64,000 bases of DNA from Atkinsonella hypoxylon (GCA_000729835.1 JFHB01000020.1:186001-250000), one strand, 5' to 3'; counted from the stretch's first letter, positions 1-12,556 are shown. Notes: generated by a model not told the origin, from the sequence alone. Numbers and translations: made by a program.

Positions 1-781
1 CGACCTGCAGGCCGCTTCCGTCCTTGGCGTAGCGGAGGTCGATAAAGTCCACCGGCATCAGGTTCGGCGTGTTGAAGGCAGCGTAGACCAAGCTGCCGAG
101 CTCGACGGCCTTGGCGAGCAGGACGTCCGACTTGCTCAGATCATAGGCCGCCAGCAGACCGCCGAGGTAGCGGATATTCGTTTCGAAGGTGTTGACACGC
201 ACGCCCGTCGCCTTGCCAAAGTCGATCCTGCCCACCGCGACGACAGCCTCGTGGAACTCCTTTCGCAGGCCCATGATCCAGAGCGTGTCGAGCGCGTCGA
301 CCAGGGTGGCAGCCCAGCCGGAGAACTGGTCCTTGGGGGTCGCCGAGATGGGATTGAGCGCGTCCTTGCCCCAGGCGTACTTGCGGTAGTTTTGCCAGTC
401 GTGGAGGAAGACCTGGCGCACCTGGTCGCGGCGCGCCCGGCGGACGGCGGCGGCGGACGGCGACTCGGCGCGGAACGCGTGTTGCACGGAGGGCAGCCTC
501 TTGCGACGCCCGGCGGGCATGGGGATGAGATTCGCGGGCGGGAGGTATCTCATCGACACGTTGGCCCAGTCGAAGCTGCTTTTGGTGGCGGACGGTGCGT
601 CGCCATGGCTGCCGTCGTTCATGTACTGCTCTAGCTTGGTGGATTCGCGGACCGTGGAAGGGAAGGGCGATAGGCTGATGTGGGATAGGAGGAGGAGGAG
701 GAGGAGGAAGAGGAGGAAGAGGGTGCGGAGGCCGAGCGCGGAAAGAAGACGCTTGATGCGCCGCGGCGTCAGCATCGCCAT
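1..781 (-). CDS. GH47 alpha-1,2-mannosidase, N-terminal part (cut by window edge)
   Basis: This is the first 260 codons of a class I mannosyl-oligosaccharide alpha-1,2-mannosidase, which trims mannose from N-glycans in the ER or Golgi. The start at 781 gives MAMLTPRRIKRLL followed by a leucine-rich hydrophobic segment (about residues 18-36), as in a type II membrane anchor. After a variable stem come typical GH47 stretches: YRKYAWGKDALNPIS, a DALDTLWIMGL block and VNTFETNIRYLGGLLAAYDLS, with the usual spacing for the start of the (alpha/alpha)7 barrel. No stop or intron is seen in this part; the catalytic acids lie beyond the window. A second in-frame ATG lies two codons downstream. ER versus Golgi placement cannot be decided from this piece. 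Confidence 0.9.
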   Translation of the reverse strand, partial: MAMLTPRRIKRLLSALGLRTLFLLFLLLLLLLSHISLSPFPSTVRESTKLEQYMNDGSHGDAPSATKSSFDWANVSMRYLPPANLIPMPAGRRKRLPSVQHAFRAESPSAAAVRRARRDQVRQVFLHDWQNYRKYAWGKDALNPISATPKDQFSGWAATLVDALDTLWIMGLRKEFHEAVVAVGRIDFGKATGVRVNTFETNIRYLGGLLAAYDLSKSDVLLAKAVELGSLVYAAFNTPNLMPVDFIDLRYAKDGSGLQV

Positions 782-1404
782 GGTGTGGTGTTGGTTTGCA
801 TTGCGAGATCGACCACGTTGCGACTGTGGTATAGTTAGTTAGTTACTTGGGGTGCGAGCAGGGGAGAGCCGAATTGGAATTCAGGCTAAGTTGGCTTCAG
901 GCCAGATGATATTTAATATATTCGCGACAGTGTTTCATGGACTGGCGGGGATCCTTTGAGCCTTTTTACAACGCTACTCTGTTATTAGTGCTGTTGAAGC
1001 TACGAGACGGTTATGAGCTGATGATCTTTGCGGTAAACACTGAGGATTTGCATGCGTATGCTGCCTATACATCCTACGTCGTGGTCATACATTGTTGTTT
1101 TATTTTTATTTTGCCAAGACACTTGGCCCACCTATTGAGCGCCACCCGAAGAGACTTATATTTCCACTACCAGTTAAGTTAAGGTGGCCCACTGCTTCCA
1201 CTTTGTGTCTCACCTAATTGGCTCGATTTCCCCCTGCATATAGATTTGGCAAAACAATTTTAAGGGTTGGAGTGCATGTGTTGCGGCGTACAGGTGCAAG
1301 CTCGGAAGGGGCTTGATCCGAGCGTGCAACAAGGGTTCGAAGACCTGTCATGACGAGGGGTAGCGCAAGTCATGACGTCATTGGCCGCGCCACCTATAGT
1401 TGCA

Positions 1405-1437
<33 letters not shown>

Positions 1438-2324
1438 TCTCTATGAAATAAAGGGGAAAATCCCTCTTATTCTCTTTTGTGTCTAGATCACTCGTCTATT
1501 CCAATCACATTTCATTCTCTTGTTAAATATCGAACGAAAGCGCAGCACAAGCGTGCGTCAGTATCTCCTGGAGGACCATAAGGCTCTGGTGACGTAGATG
1601 ACTAATCTCGACATGGTTTTTAACCAATCAAAAACATCGCTATAGGAGGTACTTCTTCCTCTGTACTAGATTGTACTATAATACGGAATAGAGGTTCCAA
1701 CAATAATCTAAGCTAAGGTGTTATTAGAAGCTGTTGGGCTAGTCCGTTGTCGTTAGTAGTAAAGTAGCCTAAACGCGTTATATAGATATATAGAGATAGA
1801 GATTTAGCGTACTAGAGGTCACTTCTAACGGACCCACAATTCCATGTAGCCGGAGCCTTACGGTCCCCAAGGACATGTCTGTGGTTGAAAGGCCCCACTG
1901 CATCCGCACAGCCGGGCACTTCATAATTTGATCCCAGTCCCTTTTCGGCATCAGAGAGAGCTAACTATACGGATTGCTCCGTATGGAATACACCAGCTCC
2001 ATATCTCTGAACCTTTTCATCGGCAACTCCGCGACTAGGGACTTGGCGGTTGTCTCACGGCATCCTAGACTAAGCCCTATCACGAACCTGACACTGACAT
2101 AATGCTACAACTCAATACTAGACCAATTGATCAATCGATGGATGCATCCAACTCTTGTACAATTCAACTTGAAGTATATACTATGAAAGGCTAAAAGGAA
2201 AAAGGATAAAAACAGAGAAACTGTTTTCTCCCTTGGACAGGCTGCTTCAGGGAATAAGAAGAGAAATAGTTACATATCAAAACTTTCACCACCACCCATC
2301 TACCACCGACCTATCAGCGACTCT
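782..2324. other. Intergenic region, no gene seen
   Basis: The sequence is AT-rich, has stops in all frames and contains a T-run of about 28 bases at 1411-1438. The right part (about 1640-1830) is rich in TA dinucleotides, as in old RIP-mutated repeats. I see no coding pattern. Confidence 0.5.
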
Positions 2325-2876
2325 CTAGTCTTCGTCCGTAACCTGGCGGCCCAGGTGTCTGTGAAAGTGCAGATCCTCATATGTTGGATGAAAAGGATCG
2401 ACTGGATAATGGAACCCGTTTACATTTGAGTTTGGCGCGAAGTCGTCGCCGAAAAAGTCGGCAGCCGGTTTGCCTCTTGACTCGATTGTCTGCGAGCGGT
2501 CCTCGATCCTTCGTCCGGCAGCGGGCATAGCTTCTGTGTCAAAATCCCTGACCTGAAGCTGCGTCTTTGCCGCCGGGCCGGCTTCTCGCTTGGGCAGGAC
2601 GTCGATGTCGAAACATTCGTCGGCTACACCCGCATCGGTTCGCAGGCAAATTGCGCGCAAGGAGCACGCTCTAAACTTGCACTTGACCGGAGTTGGGTTG
2701 GGTCCTCGCTTGGCGTGTACCTCAAAGCGCCAATCCGAACTTAGCGCCTCCCCTTGCGCCTCCGGGCTGGTTCCTCGCTTGACTTCGCGCTCGAAGCCTT
2801 TTCCACCGTCGTCAACAATAACTGGAGCGGCGAATGTGGCGCTTGCAAGAAGTGCAACTAAGAACTGGGAGCGCAT
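2325..2876 (-). CDS. Secreted precursor with Kex2-type sites and a four-cysteine core
   Basis: The 183-residue protein begins with a signal peptide (MRSQFLVALLASATFAAPV). The rest is hydrophilic and broken by dibasic sites: KR at 33-34, 56-57 and 96-97, and RR at 122-123. Three KR sites follow a similar lead-in (FEREVKR, FEVHAKR, FDIDVLPKR). The segment between the second and third site (58-97) holds all four cysteines (66, 71, 77, 88; C-x4-C-x5-C-x10-C). This organisation fits a secretory precursor cut by a Kex2 protease into peptides. I do not recognise a named family. The C-terminal third is rich in His, Pro and Asp. It is a single exon with a start chosen by the signal peptide. An effector or pheromone-like role is only a guess. 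Confidence 0.65.
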   Translation of the reverse strand: MRSQFLVALLASATFAAPVIVDDGGKGFEREVKRGTSPEAQGEALSSDWRFEVHAKRGPNPTPVKCKFRACSLRAICLRTDAGVADECFDIDVLPKREAGPAAKTQLQVRDFDTEAMPAAGRRIEDRSQTIESRGKPAADFFGDDFAPNSNVNGFHYPVDPFHPTYEDLHFHRHLGRQVTDED

Positions 2877-5800
2877 CTTGTATATGACTGCGAAGTGACA
2901 AGCAGTGTTGTTGTTTTTGTAATGAGAGGGAAATCGCCGTTAAAAGCTATTGATTCAGCGTTCAACTGAGAGGTGAAGTGTGTTGAAGTAGGAGTTGGAG
3001 TGAGAGTTGGATAGGAACTTGTGATGAGCATGTTCAACTTGATGGACAAACGGGCTGTTTTATATGTGAGTTTTCATTCATTCCAAACCATGTTCTCCGA
3101 GGAGTTCTAGATCCCGGCATTTTGCGAGACGGTCCTGAAGTCTCCAAGTCGCCGAACAGAGGACCCATATCGTTACGGTTATTATTACATCCATGTCACC
3201 AACTGGCACATTTCGGCGTCGGGAAGACCCGCTCCATGCTGTGGCACAACCCATGCTGCGCGTTAGACCCGCCTTATGCCCGTGAACAGCCCGGTCTTCA
3301 CGCGCGTGGCAGGCAAACGTATATACAAATACCTATGTCTTTATGGTCGTCGGCGATAATCTTGCATTCCTGAGAAAACAACCCACTAAATCCCTTGACT
3401 GGCAAGATCTTTATGAACCAGATTCGCGGTAATCGACTTTGTAAATGATGGCAACCTTTTCTGATATGTGTCCTCCACAAGATTCAAGACTCTCCATCAA
3501 TAAGGTCTAGACTTGTCGGGACCTTATAACGCAACGTGTATTAAGTCGTTATCCTCGGTTAGCGCAGTTCCGATTGGTCCGTAGCCCTCTTTTATACTAC
3601 CATTCCGGAGTCCTAGAGTCCCACTACTTGGCGCTGGGATTTATTACCAGTTGTTACGGAATATACCCCTTGGATTTAGCACTAAAAAAGAGGAGGCTAA
3701 TCCGGTCTAGATGCGATTCACGGCGTTTTTTTTTTCTTTTTTTTTTTTTTTTTTTTTCTGGTTCAAATTGCGCCAAGGAGTCCGGGGTTCGGACCGCTGA
3801 CACTGAATGAAAGTGTACGCCACCATGTCTCTTTGATTGCGCGACGGCCGCACCTAGGTCGCGAACAAGTTTTTTTCGACCGATCAATGACTGGCGAGGC
3901 TTCAAGGTAACTATCGAGACGTTCTTTCTGTAAGCTGGAAAGTTGTTTCCGTGACCCTGGCTCACACAGCCGTCACCTGCCGAAGCCAGCTGGGGTGGAT
4001 GGATGCTCCCCGTGGGTGGCCGGCCGTGTTCCCGTCGGCCGGCTATCGAATTCCCTCATGGGATCTAGATGTATCAAGCCACCTTTCCCCTAACAGCTAC
4101 TTCGTCCGTTCATCGCGATTCGGCGGGCCGTTGGGGCGATGGAAGATGGAAAATGGAATCTGTTGGTGGATTTGGTAGGAGTTGCTTCCAAGGAAGACTT
4201 TAACTCCGGTGGAAGATTCACGTACAATACAAGGACGCGATACGCCAAAGTACTATATATTTTCTATAGGAAATTTCATCGGAGATAGCTGCCTAGGTAG
4301 TTAGGGAATTAAACACTTACTAAGACTCCAACTCAGCTACTTTATATGTTAAAGTACCGTTATTTGTCGTAGAACAACACTATAAAGTAAGTGACTTCCA
4401 TTTGCCCCTGCAAAGCAGATTTGTACTGTACTTGGAAATTTACGTCCCCATATTGCTATGCAGCTCACCCACAAGCTTTGATTCGTCGGCTCTAAGGCCT
4501 TGCGCACAATGGCCGTGCTCTAAATGGTTAGCGCCAGTCCACTTTTCCAGACAGTCTCGACTTTCTTTTGGTGGATACATAACAAACACCACGCAGAAAC
4601 CCCGATCTGGACTGCGCCCAGCCTCTTGGCCCATCGGACAGCTAGTTTCACATTTGGGGCACGCAACAGCCGGAGCGGCTTCTAGCATATTCTCCCGTTC
4701 GGGCCTGTTATCATGCCGCGATTTTCCCGGATTGCTAGTCCTAAGAATAGGGTGTCTCACGGTTTGCCGGCGCGTTTCACACTCTGGCTGTGCCATCTTA
4801 CGAGCTAGCGCGATTGGTCAAGATGAAACGCCAAGGTTTTTGCACCTTTTCCGCCGGAGCAATTTTAAAAAGCAGCAACGGGTTTTGGAACGTACAGCAT
4901 TAACGAAGCCAAAAATGGATGAGGTCCCTACACACATGCTTTTTTGCTTTCAAGTTACCTCTTCTACTTAGCAGTATGTGCATTTAGTGTGCGCATTTAG
5001 AAAGAAGTTGTAAGACGTACCTTTACAGTACAAAGTGTGTGTCAAGGTATTCCGTACTACCTTCTATTCTAGGGTTAGTGCTACGTACTTTACAACAGCG
5101 ACACTGGCCGCAAGTTGCTTCGGCCACATCTGTAGGGCCGAATACACACATCCAATAAAGGCAAGCGATATACTCCGTGGAAACTTGCGATATAGCGGCG
5201 GCTAGCCAAGCGAACTGAAACATTGTATGCAGGCTTAGCGGACCTCCAGTCCTGTCTAGACCGTAAAAGGACCGTAAAAGGACCTGCGGTTCCTTAGCGA
5301 GAGACTTCTTCGCGGGTGTCTCGGGCCAATTTTACACCTGAACTTGTAAGGCTGGGGAAAGCGCTCACGTGATCAGCAGGGTTTCGTCCTTGATTTCTCT
5401 TTGGTGATGGGTTGAGACATACCAGCCCGAGCAGCTGATACTATTTGTATAGCTTGCGTCTCTATCAGAGCACACGATTAGATAGCGTAATCTCCTTACC
5501 TAAGGAACTCACTACTCCTCTCTTTTGTTAAGGTGTTTGCTATAGAGCAGTAAATAGATTCATTACCAATCTACATTATCATCATCATTTGGCCCAGATG
5601 GAGTGGAGCACATCTCGTGTAAAATTCTTATATCGCGCGCATATCACACGTGGGAGAACAAGCTTGCTGGTCAACCCGCGTGCATACTGGTTCTCCTTAT
5701 CTTTTACGACTGATGTCTACCATGAACAGTAGCTAGGTTGTATCTTCTTTTAGTCTGTTTAAAAATAGTAGTAAGTAGTATTAGGAAACAACCTCTCAAA

Positions 5801-7766
5801 CAGTTCATCTTGTAAATTAGGGCTATAGGAGTTAACGTGTGACTCTGACCTTGCACAGCTACATGCTTAAGTAATCATTGGTGTAGCAGAGCAGGCCGGC
5901 CTAGTCTAAAATACATAGCTCCTAAGTGTTGGGTACTACCCTCACTGTCGAAGCCACTAGAAGCGGCGAAGAACGAGGCAAATTCTCAGCCCTGGCTTTC
6001 CTTAGGAATGCAGTAACAAGTATGTTACTGTCGAGCTTCCTAGAGATCATGCGGAGTGGAGTACAGGCTAGGGAGCAGACAATCACCTGCCAGTGTCCCT
6101 CGGCACTAATTCAGTCAGGAGACACCTGATGGTTGTAGTCGATTGCATTAGGATATGGACATCTATATCTGACTCATGCTGACGAGAGCGCACTTGTTCC
6201 AGCTTCATCTCTCAGGCATCGTGGCTTTCGTGCCTCATTCTCTAATATCGCTTATAAAGTGACCACAAGCTCATCAGGAGTTTCAATTCCCTCTGCTTCG
6301 TTCCTCAAGCTACATGCCAAGGCACGCAGGTAGGGCCTGGTAGTGTGTGATGTAAAGATTCTACCCCGCGCGTCGTTACACGTGATTGGACCTGCATTGG
6401 TGCGGGGCTGATCAGCGTTTGCCGCGCCATTGACCAATGATGCACCTCTGGTCTGAGACATTTATATTACGGCCCGTCCAAGTTCGTTCTCCATGACTTG
6501 AGAGCGCAGCTCTCATTGGCCATGGTCGGATATGATCTCCATGATCTCAATGCGACGCAGACGACGTGGTAGCATTCTCTACTGTGACTATTGCATCACG
6601 GGTGATATATCGAATACCATCGTCTTTTTCTAACACACGATTTTACTCAACCGAGGCCTCGTCGATTCTGTTTCAGACTTCGCGAAAGGTCCTGAGGTTT
6701 TAAACACAGGTTTCTGAGATTCATGTTACTCTTCACCTCGAAATCTAAACCTCAGCTCTATACATTCGCCTGCTGTTCAGCGCAAGCTTTACACGCATTA
6801 TGCTCTATTCTTCTTCGGGCCGTTCCCGCTCTAGCTAGTATTAAATCCAAGCAATTTTATATGTATAGGCTTGTTCTCCCTGCACTATAACTAATTAGCA
6901 CGGTCGAGATGCCTTTGCATAGGCGGGTTGCAGTTCCCCTCGCTCTAAGCAACGCGGGTTTCACAAGCTATTCCGCATTATAAATTAGCTTAGTTCCCCC
7001 CAGAGCTCTAGAGCTATAACAATTTGAGCTGTCCATTGCAGCCGCACTGCATAATTGTGGATTAGGAGAGTATTGATAAGCTGGAAGATGCTTAGTGTGT
7101 AGGAGGGGGCAACTAGTGGAAGGTGACGAGAAAAACTGATACAAGGTAAAGGAAAAAATTTAGTGATAGAAGCTGTAGAAGGATTTCCATCTAATCAGAG
7201 CAACCTTCCTTATATGATGCAGACACATAGGTACCAACTATACTAGCATGTATATATCATCATTATTAATTCCACTCTTTCATTAACAATTACGTAAATA
7301 GGTATTCTGCTTAGGGAATTCGGAAGATAAAGCGAACCAGAAGACCGTTGCTGCACTCTCTGAGGGCCCTCGGAATCGTCGGAATCGGGATTATCACGGA
7401 TTCACGGCTGGCATGATTGGGCCGTCCCGGGCCGCGACCATTGTGGCTAGCCTTGGCCGGACAAAGAGAGCTGATCCCCCAATATGGTATGGCATAATGC
7501 CACGGTCGAGCTGAAATGCTACGCGCTGAAATGAGAAGTGCAATGTGACAAGTGACTGCTTGCTAATGTTTGACGAGGCGCAAGAGTTCTTGTCTTGCAA
7601 CTAACTATAAGTACGCACAACTGTTGCGCTGAAAGATGTTCAAACACCGCGCGCTTCTCTCATTTCTTGTTTCCACATCACGGACGAGCTAGCAAATTGA
7701 CACAATGTACGCGCATTGAATACTCCTCACGCACGTTGATGTCTCTTCTGACGAACAAATAATAGG
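2877..7766. other. Gene-poor stretch of about 4.9 kb
   Basis: Only short, unrelated open frames occur here. The 2.9-3.1 kb part is probably the 5' leader of the secreted precursor. A pyrimidine run lies at 3727-3758. From about 4200 onward AT-rich pieces with many TA steps alternate with more balanced ones, suggesting decayed repeats. An open frame of 118 codons at 4440-4796 (minus) has several cysteines but no recognisable domain, and another long frame lies opposite it. No gene is supported. Confidence 0.45.
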
Positions 7767-8111
7767 ATGCCAACCCACCTCCTGAGCCTTCCCGGCATCC
7801 TTCTCGCCCTCGCGTCAGCGGCTGCTGCGTGGCCTCATATTGAGGCGTGCCAGAATGCCTGGCCTGGTAAGTTGGGCTAGTTGTTCATATATCATTGCGC
7901 TTTCTGATGGAATTGAGTAATAGCTGAGCCTTGTGCTTACGTCGCCGGCCACGCTCTGGTGGTGGGAGTGTGCGAGAGCACGTGTGACAACAATAACAAC
8001 TGCCCGAATGCCTTGGTCTGTCGACCACGCCGATGGATGCGCAACTGCAATGGATGCAATGGGAATGGGGGTCGTGGCCCATCCGCCGACTATGGCCCAA
8101 CTGTTCTTTAA
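7767..8111 (+). CDS. Small secreted cysteine-rich protein, two exons
   Basis: Two exons (7767-7866 and 7924-8111) joined over a 57 bp intron (GTAAGT, branch-like CTGAT, end TAG) give a 95-residue protein. Residues 1 to about 21 form a signal peptide (MPTHLLSLPGILLALASAAAA). The mature part has eight cysteines (28, 37, 50, 54, 60, 66, 75, 78), an even number suited to four disulfides, with an Asn-rich loop (CDNNNNC) and an Arg-rich stretch. Size, signal peptide and cysteine density are those of small secreted effector-like or antimicrobial-like fungal proteins. I recognise no named family. The gene stands alone in a gene-poor area, a common setting for such genes. The frame is maintained only if the intron is removed, which supports the model. 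Confidence 0.65.
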
Positions 8112-10234
8112 GTAGCTACAGCGAGCTTGTTGCAGGACGTCTTGGCGCTCAGCATTCTGCTCTACTAGCTTGAATCTTGTTGCTTTGGTTGTAGTTTGCC
8201 CTTGAGATAATGGTTGCCAAGAATCAAAGATGTAACTACTGCTCCCTATCCCGATGGCTTATGGACGCACTTTAAGTCCTTATTTTTCCTCCTCTAATTG
8301 AATCTCCGAAACATTAGCTTGAGCCGCGTGGGTTGTGAACTCGGTGGTATCTGACCGTTGAGCCTTCTAACACGGACTGAGTTGACTTTGCCTAGTACCT
8401 TGAGACTCGATCCGCCTATGCATTCAAGGCAGCTAACCTTTCTTCTCTGACCCGGCTGCTACATGTAATTTCATCCAGTCGCCTGATGTGCCATCCCAAT
8501 GCATGCCTGGAAATACCCACTCGAATGATGATGAAAAAATGTTGCAACTGCAAGAAGCTGGATATTCTAGACACAATCATGTGAGAGATTCATGAGTTCC
8601 GAATTGGCGCCCAAGCCATCAGTATTACATGCCACTTTTGAGCACGCAGTGCGTCGAGAAAACACTTGCCGCATATATCATCCGAACATGTCATTTCGAT
8701 TCAATTTCAGGCGCACGGAGCTCTCACTTCAGGTCTACAAGGTAGGCCTGTCGGATTTCCGCTTCTCTTGATTCCAGAGCGCTAGACTGGCGCAAGGTCA
8801 TGTTCTGTATCGCAACCTTAGGCTTAATACCAAATGGAATCTGCCACCGCGAGTATGTGCTGATTAGACTTGAACTGAAAATTAGCTCGAATTACTTCGA
8901 CATGGCGTACACTACAAATACCAGTTGCTACATATGTACAAGGAAAGCGCTCTTTCTGGTACTATAGATATACTTGCTAGGAAATGGAAAGGTGCCTTTT
9001 CTGTTATCCGATAGAAATCCGGGTTTCTTCCCCCTCGGGTAATGTTTAGAGAGTGCACTGCGTCCGCAAGTAATGTGCGCCCTCAAAATCTCTTCTCTCT
9101 CGTCCTGCAACAAGGTATTGGCTAGCATAGCAGCCACTGTAAGAGGCGGGCATACGACACATAAAAAACTGAGGACTCCTGCTACCTTGGTTGAGACATG
9201 ACCTCTCTTCATGTTAGAGTATGCGAAAAATAATGAGAATAGAATTGTTCCCATGAGCGGTTTAATCAAAATAAGAGGAAATACTTAATGAAGACTACGA
9301 CTCACGACATCTCTATGAAATGGTGGATTGACAAGCAGATCATACAGTGAGGTACGCCTGCGACGCGGCGGGAGTAACACACCGTCATTATGAATAACCA
9401 CGGACACGCACATCTACTTGCTGTGTCTGCACATTCATCTTTCGCAAGATGACCGATGACGCTGAGCGGTGGAAAGGACATTTGCGAGGCAAGCAAATTA
9501 TGCAATCTGGCGCAGAACCGTCCAAGAACAGCTTTAAAAAGCCAATGATAACGAATAGGCCCATGCCAAGTCCATTACCAACATGAGATGATACTTAAAG
9601 TAACAGCGATACACAATCTCTTCATTTTAAAGATCGGCATCAGTCGGCGCACCAGCCCAGTTCATTAACGAACACACGAACAGTCACATCACTAATCTTC
9701 CCACGCTCTGCGCGAACATGGCACCGAGATGTTGCGTGGGCACAAGAACGACGGCGATGTAGTCATGTCAGATAAGTGTATATGAGCAGGAACAAGAGAA
9801 GGGAGGGAGAGAAGAAAAACGACTAAGCCCAAGTTAATGGTGGGTTAATGGATCCCATTGTCTCAGTTAGTCTATCGGTCCCGGGGCACTCTGTCAGGAG
9901 GCTTAGCTCGTATACAACAGTAAGCCATGAAGATGTCGCGGACAAGCTTGGGGGAGGCTGCTCATTTTCATTGCGGTCATGGTCTCAAGCTATCAAGAAC
10001 ATCCGCAGACGTCCAGATGTCGTGGGTAGGGCGGGCAAGTGCAGGATAGTGGGACGGATATAGCCACAGCCACAGCCACAGCCACAGCCACAGGTACATG
10101 TAATGTACAGGCCGTCGACAAACCATCCTATCGCCTCGAGTGCCAGCAGCATCTTCAGCCGTGTTAAGCCGCAATTAGTAGACACAAAACGGTGAGGCAA
10201 TAGTTACCGAGGGGGCCGCATTTTTCAAGACCAC
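8112..10234. other. Intergenic region with weak membrane-protein-like frame
   Basis: A minus-strand frame at 8928-9269 begins with two hydrophobic stretches followed by a charged tail and could be the last exon of an unrecognised or decayed membrane protein. The frame just upstream (9302-9505) does not join it convincingly. The rest is non-coding. A GCCACA microsatellite (about five units) lies at 10063-10093, ahead of the aminopeptidase gene. Confidence 0.35.
10063..10093. repeat. GCCACA hexanucleotide microsatellite
   Basis: About five perfect tandem units of six bases lie 140 bases upstream of the aminopeptidase start codon. Confidence 0.9.
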
Positions 10235-12556
10235 ATGTCGTGGTTCTCAACCATCAAGAGAACGACTCTCCTCCCACTTTCCAGAATCTCATCTACACCC
10301 GGCCTTCGTCGCGGCTTCGCAACAGTACACACCATGGCCCATCGCGATCCCACCACCCTCTCCAACTACTCGGCGTGGCGCACCAAGCACACCACCGTCA
10401 ACTTCAAGCTAGATTTTGACCAGAAGCTGCTCAAGGGCACCGCCACTCTGGAACTAGAGAGTCAGACCGACAAGGAGAGCACGGAAGTCGTTCTCGACAC
10501 CCGCTTCATCAACGTCAAGGGTGTCAAGGTGGACTCGGCCGAGCCCGAATGGGAGCTGAAGCCACATGGTGATCCCTTTGGGGCACCTCTCCATGTCTCT
10601 GTTCCCGAAGGAGCTGCCAAGGGCCATGTCATCAGTGTCGCCATTGACCTGGAAACAACAGCCAAGTGCACTGCTCTGCAATGGCTGACTCCCGCTCAGA
10701 CGTCAAACAAGAAGCACCCTTACATGTTCTCTCAGTGCCAGGCTATCAATGCGCGATCCATCTTCCCCTGCCAGGATACCCCGGACATCAAGTCGACCTT
10801 TACCTTTAAGCTGACTTCTTCTTTGCCTGTTGTTGCCAGCGGCGTTCCTGTTGGAGATCATAGTCCGTCTGTGGGCACTGAGAAGACGTATGAGTTTGAA
10901 CAAAAGGTTCCTATTCCGTCTTATTTGTTTGCCGTGGCCTCGGGCGACATTGTTGCTGCCAGGATTGGCTCGAGATCCGTCGTTGTCACGGGCCCGAATG
11001 AGCTCGATGACTGCAGGTGGGAACTTGAGCGTGATATGGACAAGTTTATGGATGTTGCTGAGAAGCTCATCTTCCCCTACAAATGGGGGGAGTACAACGT
11101 GCTGGTTCTGCCTCCCAGTTTTCCTTATGGAGGTAAGTCCGAGGATATAAACATGCTACCTTCACGCCTTACCATTCACGTCTTCTGGAAAAGGGGCTGC
11201 CGAATTAACAAGGAATGGCAGGCATGGAAAATCCCATCTATACTTTCGCTACGCCCACCATCATCAGCGGCGACCGCCAGAACGTAGATGTTATTGCACA
11301 TGAGCTGAGTCACAGCTGGAGTGGCAATCTAGTATCCAATGCAAGCTGGGAGCACTTGTAAGTGCTGAATTTTCGCAACGTGAAGGTGGCGATGATTTTG
11401 GTATCCAGTAAACTAATCGCTTCTGGCGCAGCTGGTTGAACGAAGGGTGGACCGTGTATCTCGAGCGAAGAATCCAGGCAGCTATCCATGGCGAAGCCGA
11501 GTTCGACTTCTCTTCCATCATTGGCTGGAAAAGTCTTGGTGAGTACTCACAACATAATCCTTTAGTCGCTGAAGAAACTTAACTTCTGACATGTATATAG
11601 AGGACGCCATTGATCTGCTTGGCAAAGACCATGAATATACCAAACTTATCATCAACCACAAGAACGTCGACCCAGAGGACGTCTATAGCACCGTCGCCTA
11701 CGAAAAGGGTTTTCACTTCCTCTACTACTTGGAGAGATTAGTCGGTCGCGAGGCGTTCGACAAGTTCATTCCTCACTACTTCGCCAAGTGGTCTGGGAAG
11801 TCTCTCGACTCGTTTGAATTCAGAGACACGTTTATGGACTACTTCAATGGCTTAGGCGACGAGACTATTAAGCAGAAGATTGCTACCATTGACTGGGAGG
11901 GTCGTCTGTACACTCCTGGCTTGCCGCCCAAGCCTGAATTTGACACCACCATGGTAGCGGCTTGCTACGAGTTAGCCGCCAAGTGGCAGGATGCCGTGAG
12001 TTTTTTTTTTTTTTTTTTTTCGTTTTTTTTTTTTTCAGGGGGGGGGGGGGGGGGCAGGGTTTTCTTCTCTTTTTTCTTCCCTCATTTCCTTTTCGTTATC
12101 TTTTTGCCAAGGCTATACATGTTAGAGAGATGTTCATGGCAAAATTCGACAGCATCTAACAAATGAACGTAGGCATTCGAGCCCTCCGCCAAGGACGTTG
12201 AGACTTTCACAGCAAACCAGAAGATCGCCTTCCTGGACAAGCTACGGGAATCTGGACCTCTCCCCACCGAACGTGCCCAACTTCTAGGCAAAATATACGA
12301 CTTTATTTCCTCTAAGAATGTTGAACTTAAATCCTCCTACTACCGCATTGCCCTTGACGCCAATGATCCGACGTGTGTATACGGCGTAGCTGAGCTCCTT
12401 GGAACAGTCGGCCGCATGAAGTTCGTGCGTCCCCTGTTCCGAGGCCTAAATAAGGTCAACCGCGAGTTGGCATTGGAGACATTTGCCAAGAACAAGGATT
12501 TCTATCATCCAATCTGCAAGGGCATAGTCGAAAAGGATTTAGGTCTTCAGGAATAA
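10235..12556 (+). CDS. LAP2: Leukotriene-A4-hydrolase-type M1 zinc aminopeptidase
   Basis: Five exons (10235-11132, 11222-11357, 11432-11538, 11601-11995, 12173-12556) encode 639 residues, the usual size for this family. The enzyme removes N-terminal residues from peptides, and relatives also open epoxide lipids. Seen are the substrate-binding GGMEN region (about 299-303), the zinc site HELSH (326-330) with the third ligand in WLNEGW (E349), and a helical C-terminal domain ending LGLQE. The first 33 residues are basic and hydroxylated, like a mitochondrial presequence. A second ATG at 10334 in a strong context (CACCATGG) would give the cytosolic form beginning MAHRDPTTLSNY. Intron 4 (11996-12172) is unusually long and holds runs of T and about 17 G. 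All joins keep frame. Confidence 0.95.

Noticed and set aside
4402..4971. Plus frame of 189 codons and opposite minus frame 4440-4796
   Set aside because: Overlapping frames on both strands in a gene-poor area, no signal peptide, domain or splice support.
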